Counted from the stretch's first letter, positions 9,325 to 17,695 are shown. The stretch is DNA of 64,000 nucleotides from Pedobacter sp. MC2016-05 (GCF_026239735.1 NZ_JAPIVT010000004.1:222752-286751), one strand, 5' to 3'. Made by a program: numbers and translations. Notes: generated from the sequence alone by a model not told the origin.

Positions 9325-10251
9325 TTAATACCTGCTTTGAAAATCCTGGTAGGCCAATTCAATCCCCTCTCTTAATTCTATTTTATGCTTCCATCCTAAA
9401 TTATGCAATTTAGTTACATCCATTAATTTACGCGGGGTACCATCAGGTTTTGAGGAATCAAATACAAGCTCACCTTCAAACTGTAAAACCCCTTTTATCA
9501 GCAACGCTAAGTCTTTTATGGTAAGATCATGGCCAGTACCAATGTTGATCAGGTTAGGCTCACTATAATTTTGCATCAGATAGAAACAGGCGTCAGCTAA
9601 ATCATCAGCAAATAAAAACTCTCTCATCGGGGTACCCGAACCCCAAACCGTAACGCTTTTATGATCATTTATTTTTGCCTCGTGGATTTTCCTAATTAGC
9701 GCAGGCAAAACATGTGAATTTTCAGGATGGTAATTGTCGTTATAACCATAGAGATTGGTTGGCATTACCGAGATAAAATTACAGCCATATTGATCACGAT
9801 ACGCATCGCACATTTTAATCCCTGCAATTTTAGCAATGGCATATGGTTCATTGGTGTGCTCCAATGTGCCGGTTAATAGGTAATCTTCTTTTAATGGCTG
9901 TGGTGCCAATTTTGGATAAATACAGCTTGAGCCTAGAAACATCAATTTCTTAACACCACATAAAAAAGCATTATGAATCACATTATTTTGGATGGCTAAA
10001 TTTTCATACAGGAAGTCTGCCCGGTAAGTATTGTTGGCTACAATACCGCCTACTTTGGCCGCAGCAAGAAATACATAATCTGGTTTTTCCGCCTCAAAAA
10101 ACTCGGTTACGGCATGTTGATTTCTTAAATCTAATTCAGCAGAAGTTCTGGTGATTAAATTATCGAAACCTTCTGCTTCCAGCTTACGGAGAATCGCCGA
10201 ACCAACCATACCGCGGTGGCCAGCAATGTATATTTTAGCGCTCTTTTCCAA
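9325..10251 (-). CDS. fcl: GDP-L-fucose synthase
   Basis: NADPH-dependent epimerase/reductase that turns GDP-4-keto-6-deoxymannose into GDP-L-fucose for surface polysaccharide. Short-chain dehydrogenase features: [15 protein letters not shown] (nucleotide loop), SSCIYPK, and the catalytic Tyr/Lys in [28 protein letters not shown] is also family-typical. The frame is open to 10284, but a TATTTTTG promoter box at 10274-10281 lies inside that extension, so I choose the TTG at 10251 ([11 protein letters not shown]; 308 residues, the usual length). The partner gene gmd (GDP-mannose dehydratase) is not in the window. Confidence 0.88.
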   Translation of the reverse strand: MEKSAKIYIAGHRGMVGSAILRKLEAEGFDNLITRTSAELDLRNQHAVTEFFEAEKPDYVFLAAAKVGGIVANNTYRADFLYENLAIQNNVIHNAFLCGVKKLMFLGSSCIYPKLAPQPLKEDYLLTGTLEHTNEPYAIAKIAGIKMCDAYRDQYGCNFISVMPTNLYGYNDNYHPENSHVLPALIRKIHEAKINDHKSVTVWGSGTPMREFLFADDLADACFYLMQNYSEPNLINIGTGHDLTIKDLALLIKGVLQFEGELVFDSSKPDGTPRKLMDVTKLHNLGWKHKIELREGIELAYQDFQSRY

Positions 10252-10273
10252 TGTGTTGCTTTTAAATAATCTG

Positions 10274-10281
10274 CAAAAATA
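10274..10281 (-). promoter_or_regulatory. -7 promoter box of GDP-fucose synthase gene
   Basis: TATTTTTG on the minus strand fits the Bacteroidota TAnnTTTG consensus exactly. The start site would fall near 10270, 19 nt before the TTG start at 10251. No clear -33 TTTG is seen. Confidence 0.5.
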
Positions 10282-10345
10282 CAATTGATAAACTGAAAAG
10301 GAATCATTATGGCAGGAAAAACAACTCTGGATAATGTTTTAATTG

Positions 10346-10353
10346 TAAATTTG
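10346..10353 (+). promoter_or_regulatory. -7 promoter box of trmB
   Basis: TAAATTTG matches TAnnTTTG, 14 nt before the TTG start of trmB. It forms a divergent pair with the GDP-fucose synthase promoter within the same 116-bp region. Confidence 0.5.
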
Positions 10354-10367
10354 CCAAAAAAAAACTT

Positions 10368-11018
10368 TTGGGTAAAGATAAACTTAGACGTTTTGCTGAG
10401 ATAGAAACTTTTGCAAACGTATATCAATTAGAGGAAGGGAAAGCGCTTAAAGGCCAATGGGCTGCTGAACATTTCAAAAATGATAATCCCGTCGTACTGG
10501 AGCTGGCTTGTGGCAAAGGCGAATACACGGTAAATTTGGCAACATTATTTCCTGAAAAAAATTTTATCGGTGTAGATTATAAAGGCAACCGCATCTGGCG
10601 TGGCGCAAAAACCGCCATTGAAGAAGGAATTGACAATGTTGCGTTTTTAAGAATTCAAATCGAGAATTTGTTGGATTATTTTGCTGAGGGAGAAATCGAC
10701 GAAATCTGGATTACTTTTCCCGACCCTCAACCACAAGACAGCAGAGAGAAAAAACGCTTAACTTTCCCTGTGTTTTTAAATCGCTACAAAACAGTTTTAA
10801 AGCCAGGGGGCAAAGTAAATCTAAAAACGGATAACGACCAGCTTTATGCCTACACTTGTGAAAAAGTGGAGGAACTAAACTTGGTTGTACATAAAAATAC
10901 TGATCATTTGTACACATCTGATTTAGCAGATAACGTGTTATCTATTAAAACTTATTACGAAAAGAAGTATTTGCTTCACGATAAAAATATTAATTACATT
11001 CAGTTTTCATTTGAATAA
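10368..11018 (+). CDS. trmB: tRNA (guanine-N7-)-methyltransferase
   Basis: 216 residues. TrmB makes m7G46 in tRNA variable loops using S-adenosylmethionine. Motif I is LELACGKGEYTVNLA, followed by FIGVDYKGNRIWRGAK, the catalytic-region ITFPDPQPQ with the Arg/Lys-rich RLTFPVFLNRY, and LKTDNDQLYAYT. The start is TTG at 10368 (MGKDKLRRFAEIETFANV), which matches the usual N-terminus of Bacteroidota TrmB, and there is a promoter box just upstream. Its stop codon overlaps the next start by one base (TAATG), so the alkyltransferase-like gene is translationally coupled. Confidence 0.92.
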   Translation: MGKDKLRRFAEIETFANVYQLEEGKALKGQWAAEHFKNDNPVVLELACGKGEYTVNLATLFPEKNFIGVDYKGNRIWRGAKTAIEEGIDNVAFLRIQIENLLDYFAEGEIDEIWITFPDPQPQDSREKKRLTFPVFLNRYKTVLKPGGKVNLKTDNDQLYAYTCEKVEELNLVVHKNTDHLYTSDLADNVLSIKTYYEKKYLLHDKNINYIQFSFE

Positions 11019-11347
11019 TGGATACCAACTTTTACGAAATGGTGTATGAGATTGCCCGCTTAATTCCGAAAGGGAGAGTGACTTCTTATGGCGCTATCGC
11101 GAAGAGTTTAGGAGCAGCAAAATCATCGCGAATGGTTGGTCATGCCATGAGTTACGCTGGTACAGCACACCCGAAAGTACCCGCACACCGGGTGGTAAAC
11201 AGTAACGGTTTGCTTACGGGGAAATTTCATTTCGATCCACCAGAACTGATGGAGGAATTGTTGTTGAAAGAAGGTGTGGAAGTAAAAAATGATAAGGTAG
11301 TGAACTTTAAAAAGGTATTTTGGAATCCGATGGATTTGGAGGAGTAG
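11018..11347 (+). CDS. alkyltransferase-like protein (Ogt/MGMT fold, no active Cys)
   Basis: 109 residues of the DNA-binding domain of O6-alkylguanine-DNA alkyltransferase: IPKGRVTSYGAIAKSLG (helix-turn-helix), SSRMVGHAM (with the arginine finger) and KVPAHRVVNSNG. The last motif is PCHRVV in active enzymes; here Ala56 replaces the alkyl-accepting Cys. This is the hallmark of alkyltransferase-like (ATL) proteins, which bind O6-alkylguanine and channel it to nucleotide excision repair. It overlaps trmB by one base and lies about 0.85 kb before tag, another alkylation-repair gene on the same strand. Confidence 0.9.
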   Translation: MDTNFYEMVYEIARLIPKGRVTSYGAIAKSLGAAKSSRMVGHAMSYAGTAHPKVPAHRVVNSNGLLTGKFHFDPPELMEELLLKEGVEVKNDKVVNFKKVFWNPMDLEE

Positions 11348-11350
11348 CCA

Positions 11351-11406
11351 ATTTCAGTTTTCAGTTTTCAATTCTCAGTTTTCAAATTCCAATTATCAAT
11401 CATCAA
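11351..11406 (+). repeat. eight degenerate 7-bp tandem units (TTTTCAA-like)
   Basis: Reading in steps of seven: ATTTCAG, TTTTCAG, TTTTCAA, TTCTCAG, TTTTCAA, ATTCCAA, TTATCAA, TCATCAA. Every unit ends CAA or CAG. It fills the gap between the ATL gene and the AhpD-like gene. Confidence 0.75.
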
Positions 11407-11429
11407 AGTTTAATCATTCAATAATTATT

Positions 11430-11783
11430 ATGGGAAAGTTAGTAAAAGAATTTAACGGCTATCGTGAAAAAATGAACGATAGAATAATGGAAACTGCCAA
11501 TACAAACATCAAACGTTTCTTCGCTTTGGATACCACTTCTTATGCCGAAGGCGCCCTCGACGTCAAAACAAAAGAAATGTTAGGTTTGGTGGCTTCAATG
11601 GTTTTGCGTTGCGATGACTGCATTAAATATCACCTGGGGAAATGCCATGATGCAGGCGTAAACAGCGATGAAATGAATGAAATCTTTATGATCGCTAATT
11701 TAGTAGGTGGCAGTATCGTTATTCCACATTATAGAAGAGCGGTAGAGTATTGGGATGAACTTTCGCTTAGTCCGAAGTCTTAA
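11430..11783 (+). CDS. carboxymuconolactone decarboxylase / AhpD-like protein
   Basis: 117 residues with the AhpD-type core TKEMLGLVASMVLRCDDCIKYHLGKCHDAGVNSDEM: a CxxC pair (CDDC) followed by His three residues later, the motif of alkylhydroperoxidase D-like small thiol peroxidases/reductases. Homologues are helical homomultimers; the reductant and substrate are unknown here. The start ATG at 11430 follows the heptad repeat, and the last codons run into a second heptad array at 11769-11803. A general antioxidant role is plausible but not shown. Confidence 0.85.
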   Translation: MGKLVKEFNGYREKMNDRIMETANTNIKRFFALDTTSYAEGALDVKTKEMLGLVASMVLRCDDCIKYHLGKCHDAGVNSDEMNEIFMIANLVGGSIVIPHYRRAVEYWDELSLSPKS

Positions 11784-11803
11784 GTCTATAGTCCTTAGTC
11801 TCT
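11769..11803 (+). repeat. five 7-bp units AGTCNNN
   Basis: AGTCCGA, AGTCTTA, AGTCTAT, AGTCCTT, AGTCTCT in perfect 7-bp register. The array starts inside the last codons of the AhpD-like gene and supplies its stop codon. It mirrors, in opposite orientation, the GACTNNN array at 12202-12229. Confidence 0.8.
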
Positions 11804-11835
11804 TTTCGAAATGCTATATAAGATAAAAAGATAGC

Positions 11836-12198
11836 ATGGGAAAATTTAGAGAACTAATCGTCTACAAGAAAGGATTTTCATTGTTAATGGAAATCTACTT
11901 GTTAACAAATGACTTTCCAAAAACTGAACAATAAAGTTTAGTTGATCAAATCAGAAGATCATCAAGATCTGTTTGTAGTAGTGTTGGAGAAGCATATAAA
12001 AAGAGAAGATATCCCAATCATTTCATTAGCAAATTAACAGATGCTGACATGGAGAATGGTGAAACACAAGTTTGGCTTAATGTTGCATTGGCCTGCAGAT
12101 ATATAACTATTGAAACATTTGCTGCATTAGATTCGAAATGCGAAGAAATTAGTAAATTGCTGAACTTCATGATTAACAATCGCGCTAAATTCGCGTAA
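11836..12198 (+). pseudogene. four-helix-bundle protein (23S rRNA intervening-sequence type), internal stop
   Basis: One frame encodes 120 codons plus stop, starting MGKFRELIVYKKGFSLLMEI and including SLVDQIRRSSRSVCSSVGEAYK, the signature of the four-helix-bundle family first seen inside 23S rRNA intervening sequences. Codon 33 is a TAA at 11932-11934 (after KTEQ), where relatives carry a Tyr-like residue, so a single base change explains it. The rest of the frame is intact to a TAA at 12198. It could be a very recent pseudogene or a sequencing error. It sits between inverted 7-bp-periodic repeat arrays. Function of the family is unknown. Confidence 0.85.
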
Positions 12199-12199
12199 T

Positions 12200-12787
12200 A
12201 TGACTCACGACTCTAGACTGAAGACTAAGGAATTGCAAACACGCTGCTCATGGGCAACTTCCGACCCGCTCTACATAAAATACCATGATGAAGAATGGGG
12301 AAAGCCTGTTTATGATGATAAAATATTATTTGAGTTTTTACTTTTGGAGGGAGCACAGGCCGGCTTAAGCTGGATTACCATTCTGAAAAGAAGAGAAAAT
12401 TACAGTAAGGCATTTGCAATCTTTGAAGTAGAAAAAGTAGCGGCTTTTGATGATCAAGATGTAGAACGGCTATTGAACGACCCGGGCATCATCAGAAATA
12501 AGTTAAAAGTAAATGGTGCGATTACGAACGCTAAATTATTCATCGAAGTTCAAAAGGAATTTGGGAGTTTCTCTAAATATATGTGGGGCTTTATTCCTGA
12601 TGGAAAACCAATCGAAAATAATGTAGAAAGGATGAGTGATGTTCCAGCAAAAACAGAGTTATCCGATGCCATTAGCAAAGACATGAAAAAGCGTGGCTTC
12701 AAATTCTTTGGAACCACAATATGTTATGCTTTTATGCAAGCCACCGGAATGGTCAATGATCATTTATTAAACTGTTGCGCGAGATAA
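12200..12787 (+). CDS. tag: DNA-3-methyladenine glycosylase I
   Basis: 195 residues. Tag removes 3-methyladenine from DNA. Family motifs: RCSWATSDPLYIKYHDEEWGKP, LFEFLLLEGAQAGLSWITIL (with the base-recognising Glu) and, near the C-terminus, TICYAFMQATGMVNDHLLNC. Cys16 and the C-terminal His/Cys are the zinc-snap residues. The first ten codons overlap four 7-bp repeat units (12202-12229), so the N-terminus MTHDSRLKTK looks repeat-derived; a TTG at codon 12 is an alternative start. One base separates the ATG from the stop of the four-helix-bundle pseudogene. Confidence 0.92.
   Translation: MTHDSRLKTKELQTRCSWATSDPLYIKYHDEEWGKPVYDDKILFEFLLLEGAQAGLSWITILKRRENYSKAFAIFEVEKVAAFDDQDVERLLNDPGIIRNKLKVNGAITNAKLFIEVQKEFGSFSKYMWGFIPDGKPIENNVERMSDVPAKTELSDAISKDMKKRGFKFFGTTICYAFMQATGMVNDHLLNCCAR
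12202..12229 (+). repeat. four 7-bp units GACTNNN inside the 5' end of tag
   Basis: GACTCAC, GACTCTA, GACTGAA, GACTAAG in perfect register; the reverse complement of the AGTC motif at 11769-11803. It is translated as residues 2-10 of Tag. Confidence 0.78.
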
Positions 12788-12793
12788 GAGCGG

Positions 12794-13474
12794 CTACTTT
12801 TTTGTCGAGTTGTACGCTTTAATCAACTCAATTACCTCGCGACTATCAAACGATACACTATTCTCCACTTTAGCTCTCATACTTTCATTATCCCCCAATT
12901 TTTGCAGCAAAATCGTTTTCACGCTTGCCTTTTTATCATCATCGGTAATGGCTTTCATGGGTACTTCCTGTAACGGCCCGGCGCCTGGCTTTTCAATAAA
13001 ATAACGCACAGCAGGGGCTCCGGCTGGTCGCTCTGGCGCTGCACTTCTTCCTCCACCAATACTGATTCCTCCACCCATTCCAATACCTCCAAAGCCTCCT
13101 GTTCCAGTTCCAATACCCACTGAAGGCCTAAATCTTACTTTTTTATCTTTTGTCGGTGGCATCAACGTTCCTCCTCCAAAAGCATAAAGGTTAACGGCTC
13201 CCAATTCAATCACTTTCACAAAACGATATTCAAAATTACGGCCATTAGCAAAGCCCCTACTTAGGTAGCTATCGCCATTCCAGAAAAAATTCTTTACATC
13301 CTTCGCTGGAAGTATAACATCAGCTTCGTCATTTGCACTAATCAATACAAAGAAATAATCGGTGCCTTTTATAGTACCACGGATCACCTCATCATTATTT
13401 TTAAGAATGAAATCCTGAGCAAAGGAACCTGTACTGACAGAGAGAAATAAAAGAATGCTTAATAAAATTTTCAT
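12794..13474 (-). CDS. secreted hypothetical protein with Gly-rich middle
   Basis: 226 residues from the ATG at 13474 (MKILLSILLFLSVSTGSFAQ, a good signal peptide); the frame is open six codons further up, but those break the signal. After an N-terminal part with short beta-like stretches (DFILKNNDEVIRGTIKGTDYFFVLI) comes a Gly-rich stretch (FGGIGMGGGISIGGG, about residues 120-150) and a charged C-terminus. I do not recognise a family beyond Bacteroidota exported hypotheticals. Convergent with tag, only 6 bp between stops. Confidence 0.7.
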   Translation of the reverse strand: MKILLSILLFLSVSTGSFAQDFILKNNDEVIRGTIKGTDYFFVLISANDEADVILPAKDVKNFFWNGDSYLSRGFANGRNFEYRFVKVIELGAVNLYAFGGGTLMPPTKDKKVRFRPSVGIGTGTGGFGGIGMGGGISIGGGRSAAPERPAGAPAVRYFIEKPGAGPLQEVPMKAITDDDKKASVKTILLQKLGDNESMRAKVENSVSFDSREVIELIKAYNSTKK

Positions 13475-13520
13475 CGTGACTATGCTTCTCACAAATAACG
13501 CTACAAATTACTGAAATGTA

Positions 13521-14291
13521 TTAATTCAAGTTAATTTTAATGTTACCAGCATTTATATCGCTGTGTTTTTGCCGGAAGTTTAAAAACGCATCTTTCATTT
13601 TACCATAAGCATAACCTTTAGCATTCGAGAAATTTTTACCCAGGGCATAAAATTTATTAAGCACATAAGTATTAAAGAGAAAATTTTTCAAATCATTATC
13701 TGCCTGCGTATCCGAAAATACTTTAATTAAATTCTCTCGGTCAACAAAAGAAGCAATTCCTACCTTAATATTGAGGTACTGCATTTCTTCATTTATCAAC
13801 TGCTTCGAATCTACAAAGACATCAGCTGTTTTAGCTATTGTTTCAATTTTAAGTAAATGTGGTGCAATTTCCCGTGCTAACATCTCTTTCGTTACCAACA
13901 CCAATCCTTCAGGAATGTAGTAAAGGGAATCAGTATGGTAGGGATCAACATACAGCACCACCTGCTCTTTGGTAGAAGGATTAGTTAAGACATAACGGTC
14001 TACAATTCCAGACTTACCAGCGGTGCTCGATCTACTTGTAAAATCAATTGCAGTACCGTTCGGCCACCTAAACGAACTTTCCAATTTGGCCATGCGCAAT
14101 TTCAATAAAGATCTATCTGCAAGATTAGTAAATGCACCAGTGGCGATAGGCCTTTCTACCGACGTTCCATAACCTTTGCTATAGCCTTTTGAATTTTCAA
14201 AAGTGATGTAAGTAATTAGCGAATCGGAAGGGAGCTGAGCCTTTGCAAAGCCTATAGTAAGACAAAAAATTAGTGTAGGAAATGTTTTCAT
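13521..14291 (-). CDS. secreted hypothetical protein
   Basis: 256 residues with signal peptide MKTFPTLIFCLTIGFAKAQ. The body is mixed alpha/beta with no motif I can name; the repeated charged pairs and lack of Cys fit a periplasmic protein. It is upstream of, and on the same strand as, the Gly-rich protein gene (47-bp gap), so the two may be co-transcribed. It diverges from polA. No function assigned. Confidence 0.68.
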   Translation of the reverse strand: MKTFPTLIFCLTIGFAKAQLPSDSLITYITFENSKGYSKGYGTSVERPIATGAFTNLADRSLLKLRMAKLESSFRWPNGTAIDFTSRSSTAGKSGIVDRYVLTNPSTKEQVVLYVDPYHTDSLYYIPEGLVLVTKEMLAREIAPHLLKIETIAKTADVFVDSKQLINEEMQYLNIKVGIASFVDRENLIKVFSDTQADNDLKNFLFNTYVLNKFYALGKNFSNAKGYAYGKMKDAFLNFRQKHSDINAGNIKINLN

Positions 14292-14400
14292 AAAGCGTTT
14301 TTCATTGATGATGTTGAAAATACGTTAATTCAATAAAAGAATTTGTTTTTTGTTGAAAAACCTGGTTACGGTTATGGGGAACTTTGGTTACTTTTATCAT

Positions 14401-17208
14401 ATGAATAAAAAACTCTTTCTTTTAGATGGGATGGCGCTGATGTACCGGGCACATTTTGCGTTGAGTAAAAATCCCCGTTTTACCTCAACAGGAATAAATA
14501 CATCGGCCGTTATGGGCTTTACCAATACTTTGCTTGATGTATTAAAGAAAGAAAAACCAACACATATTGCAGTGGTTTTCGACACCGAAGCGCCTACAGA
14601 AAGACATACCTCTTTCGAAGCTTATAAGGCTCATCGGCAGGCTATGCCTGAAGATTTGGCAGCCGCCATGCCTTTTGTAATCAAACTAATCACCGGCTTT
14701 AATATCCCAGTAATTACTTCCGATGGTTATGAGGCCGATGATATTATCGGAACATTGGCCAAAAAAGCTGAACAGAAAGGTTACCAGGTGTATTGTATGA
14801 CGCCTGATAAGGACTTTGCACAACTGGTATCAGAAAATATTTTCATCTACAAACCTGCCCGTATGGGAAATGGAATGGAAATTTTGGGCGTGAAAGAGAT
14901 TTTAGCCAAATGGGAAATAGAAAACGTGCTGCAGGTTATCGATATTTTAGGTTTATGGGGAGATGCCGTTGATAATATTCCAGGAATACCTGGTATTGGT
15001 GAAAAAACCGCGAAAGCGCTCATCAAACAATATGGTTCGATGGAAAATATTATTGCGCATTCACATGAACTCAAAGGTAAGCAGCGAGAAAATGTGGAGA
15101 ATTTTGCGGAGCAAGGATTAATTTCAAAAAAATTAGCCACTATCCAGCTCGACGTACCCGTTGAGTTAGATGAAGCCAGCCTAGAACTTTGCGACCCTAG
15201 TCGCGATTTATTGGAACCACTGTTTACCGAACTGGAGTTTAGAACACTTGGCAGACGGGTTTTTGGAGATGAATTTTCGGTAACTACAGCGAGGTTTCAG
15301 GAAGGAACACAAACTGATCTTTTTGGAAATCAATCTGGAGAAGCGATTCAATATACCGATACCATTGAAGAAGAATCGGCGGAGAAACTACCGGTCAAAA
15401 CGATTGAAAATACCGAACATGATTATGTTTTAGTGGAAACGGCAGCGCAAAGAGCAGATTTAATTAAGCTTTTGCTAGCTGAAAAAAGGATTTCTTTTGA
15501 TACGGAAACGACTGGCACTGATGCAAACATGGCTGAACTGGTTGGATTATCGTTCTCCATAAAACCAGGCGGTGGCTATTATATTCCCGTTTCGGCAATA
15601 AGAGAAGAAGCGCAGGCGGTAGTTGACGAGTTTAGGGTGGTGCTTGAAAATGAGCAGATAGAAAAAATTGGGCAAAATACTAAATATGATATCCTGGTAT
15701 TGAAATGGTATGGTGTAGAAGTGAAAGGAAAATTGTTTGATACCATGCTTGCCCATTACCTCATTGATCCGGATACGCGACATGGGATGGATGTACTTTC
15801 TGAGAACTATTTAGGTTATTCACCAATTTCTATTACCAAACTAATCGGTGCAAAAGGTAAAAATCAGCTCACTATGCGTGATGTACCTGTAATTGATGTG
15901 GTAGATTATGCTGCTGAAGATGCCGACGTAACGCTGCAGCTGGCCCATATTTTCGAACCAAAATTAAAAGAGCTGAATGCGGCGAAATTAGCGGAGGAAA
16001 TTGAAAATCCATTGGTTTATGTTCTTGCTGACATTGAAAAAGAAGGTGTAAGGATTGATATTGACACCCTTATTGCCTACTCAAAAGAGCTGGAAACCGA
16101 TATCATTAAATTTGAACAAAATGTTTATGATAAAGCAGGGATAAAATTCAATTTAGCCTCTCCGAAACAATTGGGAGAAGTTTTATTCGATAAACTTCAA
16201 TTAGACCCTAAAGCGAAAAAAACTAAAACAGGTCAGTACCAAACCGGCGAAGATGTACTTACCGCCTTAGCAAGCAAAAGCGACATCGTAAAAGATATTC
16301 TGGATTTTCGTCAGTTGCAAAAATTGAAATCGACTTATGTAGACGCCTTGCCTTTAATGGTAAACCCAAAAACCGGCCGGGTGCATACCTCATACAACCA
16401 GGCTGTTGCCGCCACAGGGAGGTTGAGTTCTAACAATCCGAATTTACAAAACATCCCTATTCGTACTGAACGCGGTCGCGAAGTAAGGAAGGCATTTATT
16501 GCCCGTGATGAAAACCACATTCTGCTTTCTGCAGATTATTCGCAGATTGAGTTGAGGATTATTGCTGAAATTAGCAAAGAGGAGAACATGCTCGATGCAT
16601 TCAGCAAAAATATTGATATCCACACCGCTACCGCCGCGAAAGTATATGGAATTGGCATTGAAGAGGTTGACAGTACGCAACGTAGAAATGCAAAGGCCGT
16701 AAATTTTGGAATAATCTATGGCCAATCTGCATTCGGACTTTCGCAGAACTTAGGAATTCCGCGGAAAGAGGCTTCTGAGATTATCGAACAATATTTCACT
16801 CAATATCCTGGCATTAAGCGCTACATGAGCGATACGATGAACTTCGCCCGTGAAAATGGCTTTGTAGAAACCATAATGGGCAGAAGGCGGTATTTGCGTG
16901 ATATTAATTCTGCAAATCAAACCGTACGTGGTTTTGCAGAACGAAATGCCATTAACGCACCTATTCAAGGTTCTGCCGCCGATATGATTAAGATTGCGAT
17001 GATCAATATTCACAAAGAAATGAAGGCGCAAAACCTAGAATCAACAATGACCATGCAAGTACATGATGAGTTGGTATTTGATGTATTGAAATCTGAAAAA
17101 GAGGTGATGAAAGCAATCATTCAAGATAAAATGGCAAATGCGATTAAATTGACGGTTCCAATCGTTGTTGAAATTGGTGAAGGAGATAATTGGCTTGCTG
17201 CACATTAA
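14401..17208 (+). CDS. polA: DNA polymerase I
   Basis: 935 residues from the ATG at 14401 (MNKKLFLLDGMALMYRAHFAL, the standard N-terminus; the frame is open to 14350 but the added residues are unlike the family). Three domains: 5'-3' exonuclease/FEN (to about 300), 3'-5' exonuclease and polymerase. The proofreading site looks intact: FDTETTG (Exo I), NTKYDILVL (Exo II) and YAAEDAD (Exo III). Polymerase motif A is DYSQIELRIIAEIS, motif B RRNAKAVNFGIIYGQSAFGL and motif C MQVHDELVFDV. It fills gaps in repair and processes Okazaki fragments. Confidence 0.96.
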   Translation: MNKKLFLLDGMALMYRAHFALSKNPRFTSTGINTSAVMGFTNTLLDVLKKEKPTHIAVVFDTEAPTERHTSFEAYKAHRQAMPEDLAAAMPFVIKLITGFNIPVITSDGYEADDIIGTLAKKAEQKGYQVYCMTPDKDFAQLVSENIFIYKPARMGNGMEILGVKEILAKWEIENVLQVIDILGLWGDAVDNIPGIPGIGEKTAKALIKQYGSMENIIAHSHELKGKQRENVENFAEQGLISKKLATIQLDVPVELDEASLELCDPSRDLLEPLFTELEFRTLGRRVFGDEFSVTTARFQEGTQTDLFGNQSGEAIQYTDTIEEESAEKLPVKTIENTEHDYVLVETAAQRADLIKLLLAEKRISFDTETTGTDANMAELVGLSFSIKPGGGYYIPVSAIREEAQAVVDEFRVVLENEQIEKIGQNTKYDILVLKWYGVEVKGKLFDTMLAHYLIDPDTRHGMDVLSENYLGYSPISITKLIGAKGKNQLTMRDVPVIDVVDYAAEDADVTLQLAHIFEPKLKELNAAKLAEEIENPLVYVLADIEKEGVRIDIDTLIAYSKELETDIIKFEQNVYDKAGIKFNLASPKQLGEVLFDKLQLDPKAKKTKTGQYQTGEDVLTALASKSDIVKDILDFRQLQKLKSTYVDALPLMVNPKTGRVHTSYNQAVAATGRLSSNNPNLQNIPIRTERGREVRKAFIARDENHILLSADYSQIELRIIAEISKEENMLDAFSKNIDIHTATAAKVYGIGIEEVDSTQRRNAKAVNFGIIYGQSAFGLSQNLGIPRKEASEIIEQYFTQYPGIKRYMSDTMNFARENGFVETIMGRRRYLRDINSANQTVRGFAERNAINAPIQGSAADMIKIAMINIHKEMKAQNLESTMTMQVHDELVFDVLKSEKEVMKAIIQDKMANAIKLTVPIVVEIGEGDNWLAAH

Positions 17209-17297
17209 GAAATTTTATTCCTATCTTCATTAAAACTTCATCCCGATTAATCAATTTTATATCAACAAATAAACGAGTAAAACAAAAAATTAAAGAC

Positions 17298-17636
17298 ATG
17301 AAAAAATTATTGAGTTTAATCGCAATCGCAGCATTTGGTTTAACTACAGCATTTGCACAAACACCAGCAGCAACGCCAGCTAAAGCTAAAACAGTTGTTA
17401 AAAAAGAAGTAAAAACTACTGTTGCACCTGTAAAAGCAAGTGTAAAATCGGAAACTAAAAAGGTAGAAACTAAAACGACTACCACCGCTGCAAAAGTTAA
17501 AGCTGATGGAACACCAGATATGCGCTTTAAAGAAAATAAAACAAAAGCTGTAACGAAAGTTGTTGGTCCAACAAAAAAAGATGGAACAGCTGACATGCGT
17601 TACAAAGCAAATAAAGCTGCTGCTAAAAAGAATTAG
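17298..17636 (+). CDS. small secreted Lys/Ala-rich protein with two DGT-DMR motifs
   Basis: 112 residues from the ATG at 17298 (MKKLLSLIAIAAFGLTTAFAQ, signal peptide). The mature protein is Lys/Thr/Ala-rich and highly basic. It carries two copies of a short motif, KADGTPDMRFKENK and KKDGTADMRYKANK, separated by a Lys-rich linker. I have seen this motif only as an uncharacterised feature of small Bacteroidota exported proteins. Basic charge suggests binding to an anionic surface polymer or nucleic acid, but that is speculation. A strong terminator follows. Confidence 0.75.
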   Translation: MKKLLSLIAIAAFGLTTAFAQTPAATPAKAKTVVKKEVKTTVAPVKASVKSETKKVETKTTTTAAKVKADGTPDMRFKENKTKAVTKVVGPTKKDGTADMRYKANKAAAKKN

Positions 17637-17654
17637 GTTTAGTTTTATAATTTG

Positions 17655-17695
17655 AAAGGGTTCCTGATGTAAAATCGGAACCCTTTTTTATTTTA
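17655..17695 (+). terminator. intrinsic terminator after the DGT-motif protein
   Basis: Arms AAAGGGTTCC and GGAACCCTTT around a short loop, followed by TTTTATTTTA. Begins 18 bp after the stop codon. Confidence 0.85.

Noticed and set aside
11769..12229. A CRISPR array in the repeat-rich stretch
   Set aside because: Units are 7 bp, contiguous and degenerate with no spacers, and no cas genes occur in the window.
17144..17596. 150-residue open frame on the minus strand opposite the DGT-motif protein
   Set aside because: It is the antisense shadow of a Lys/Thr/Ala-rich gene (giving Val/Phe/Leu-rich text), has no family resemblance and overlaps the polA 3' end.
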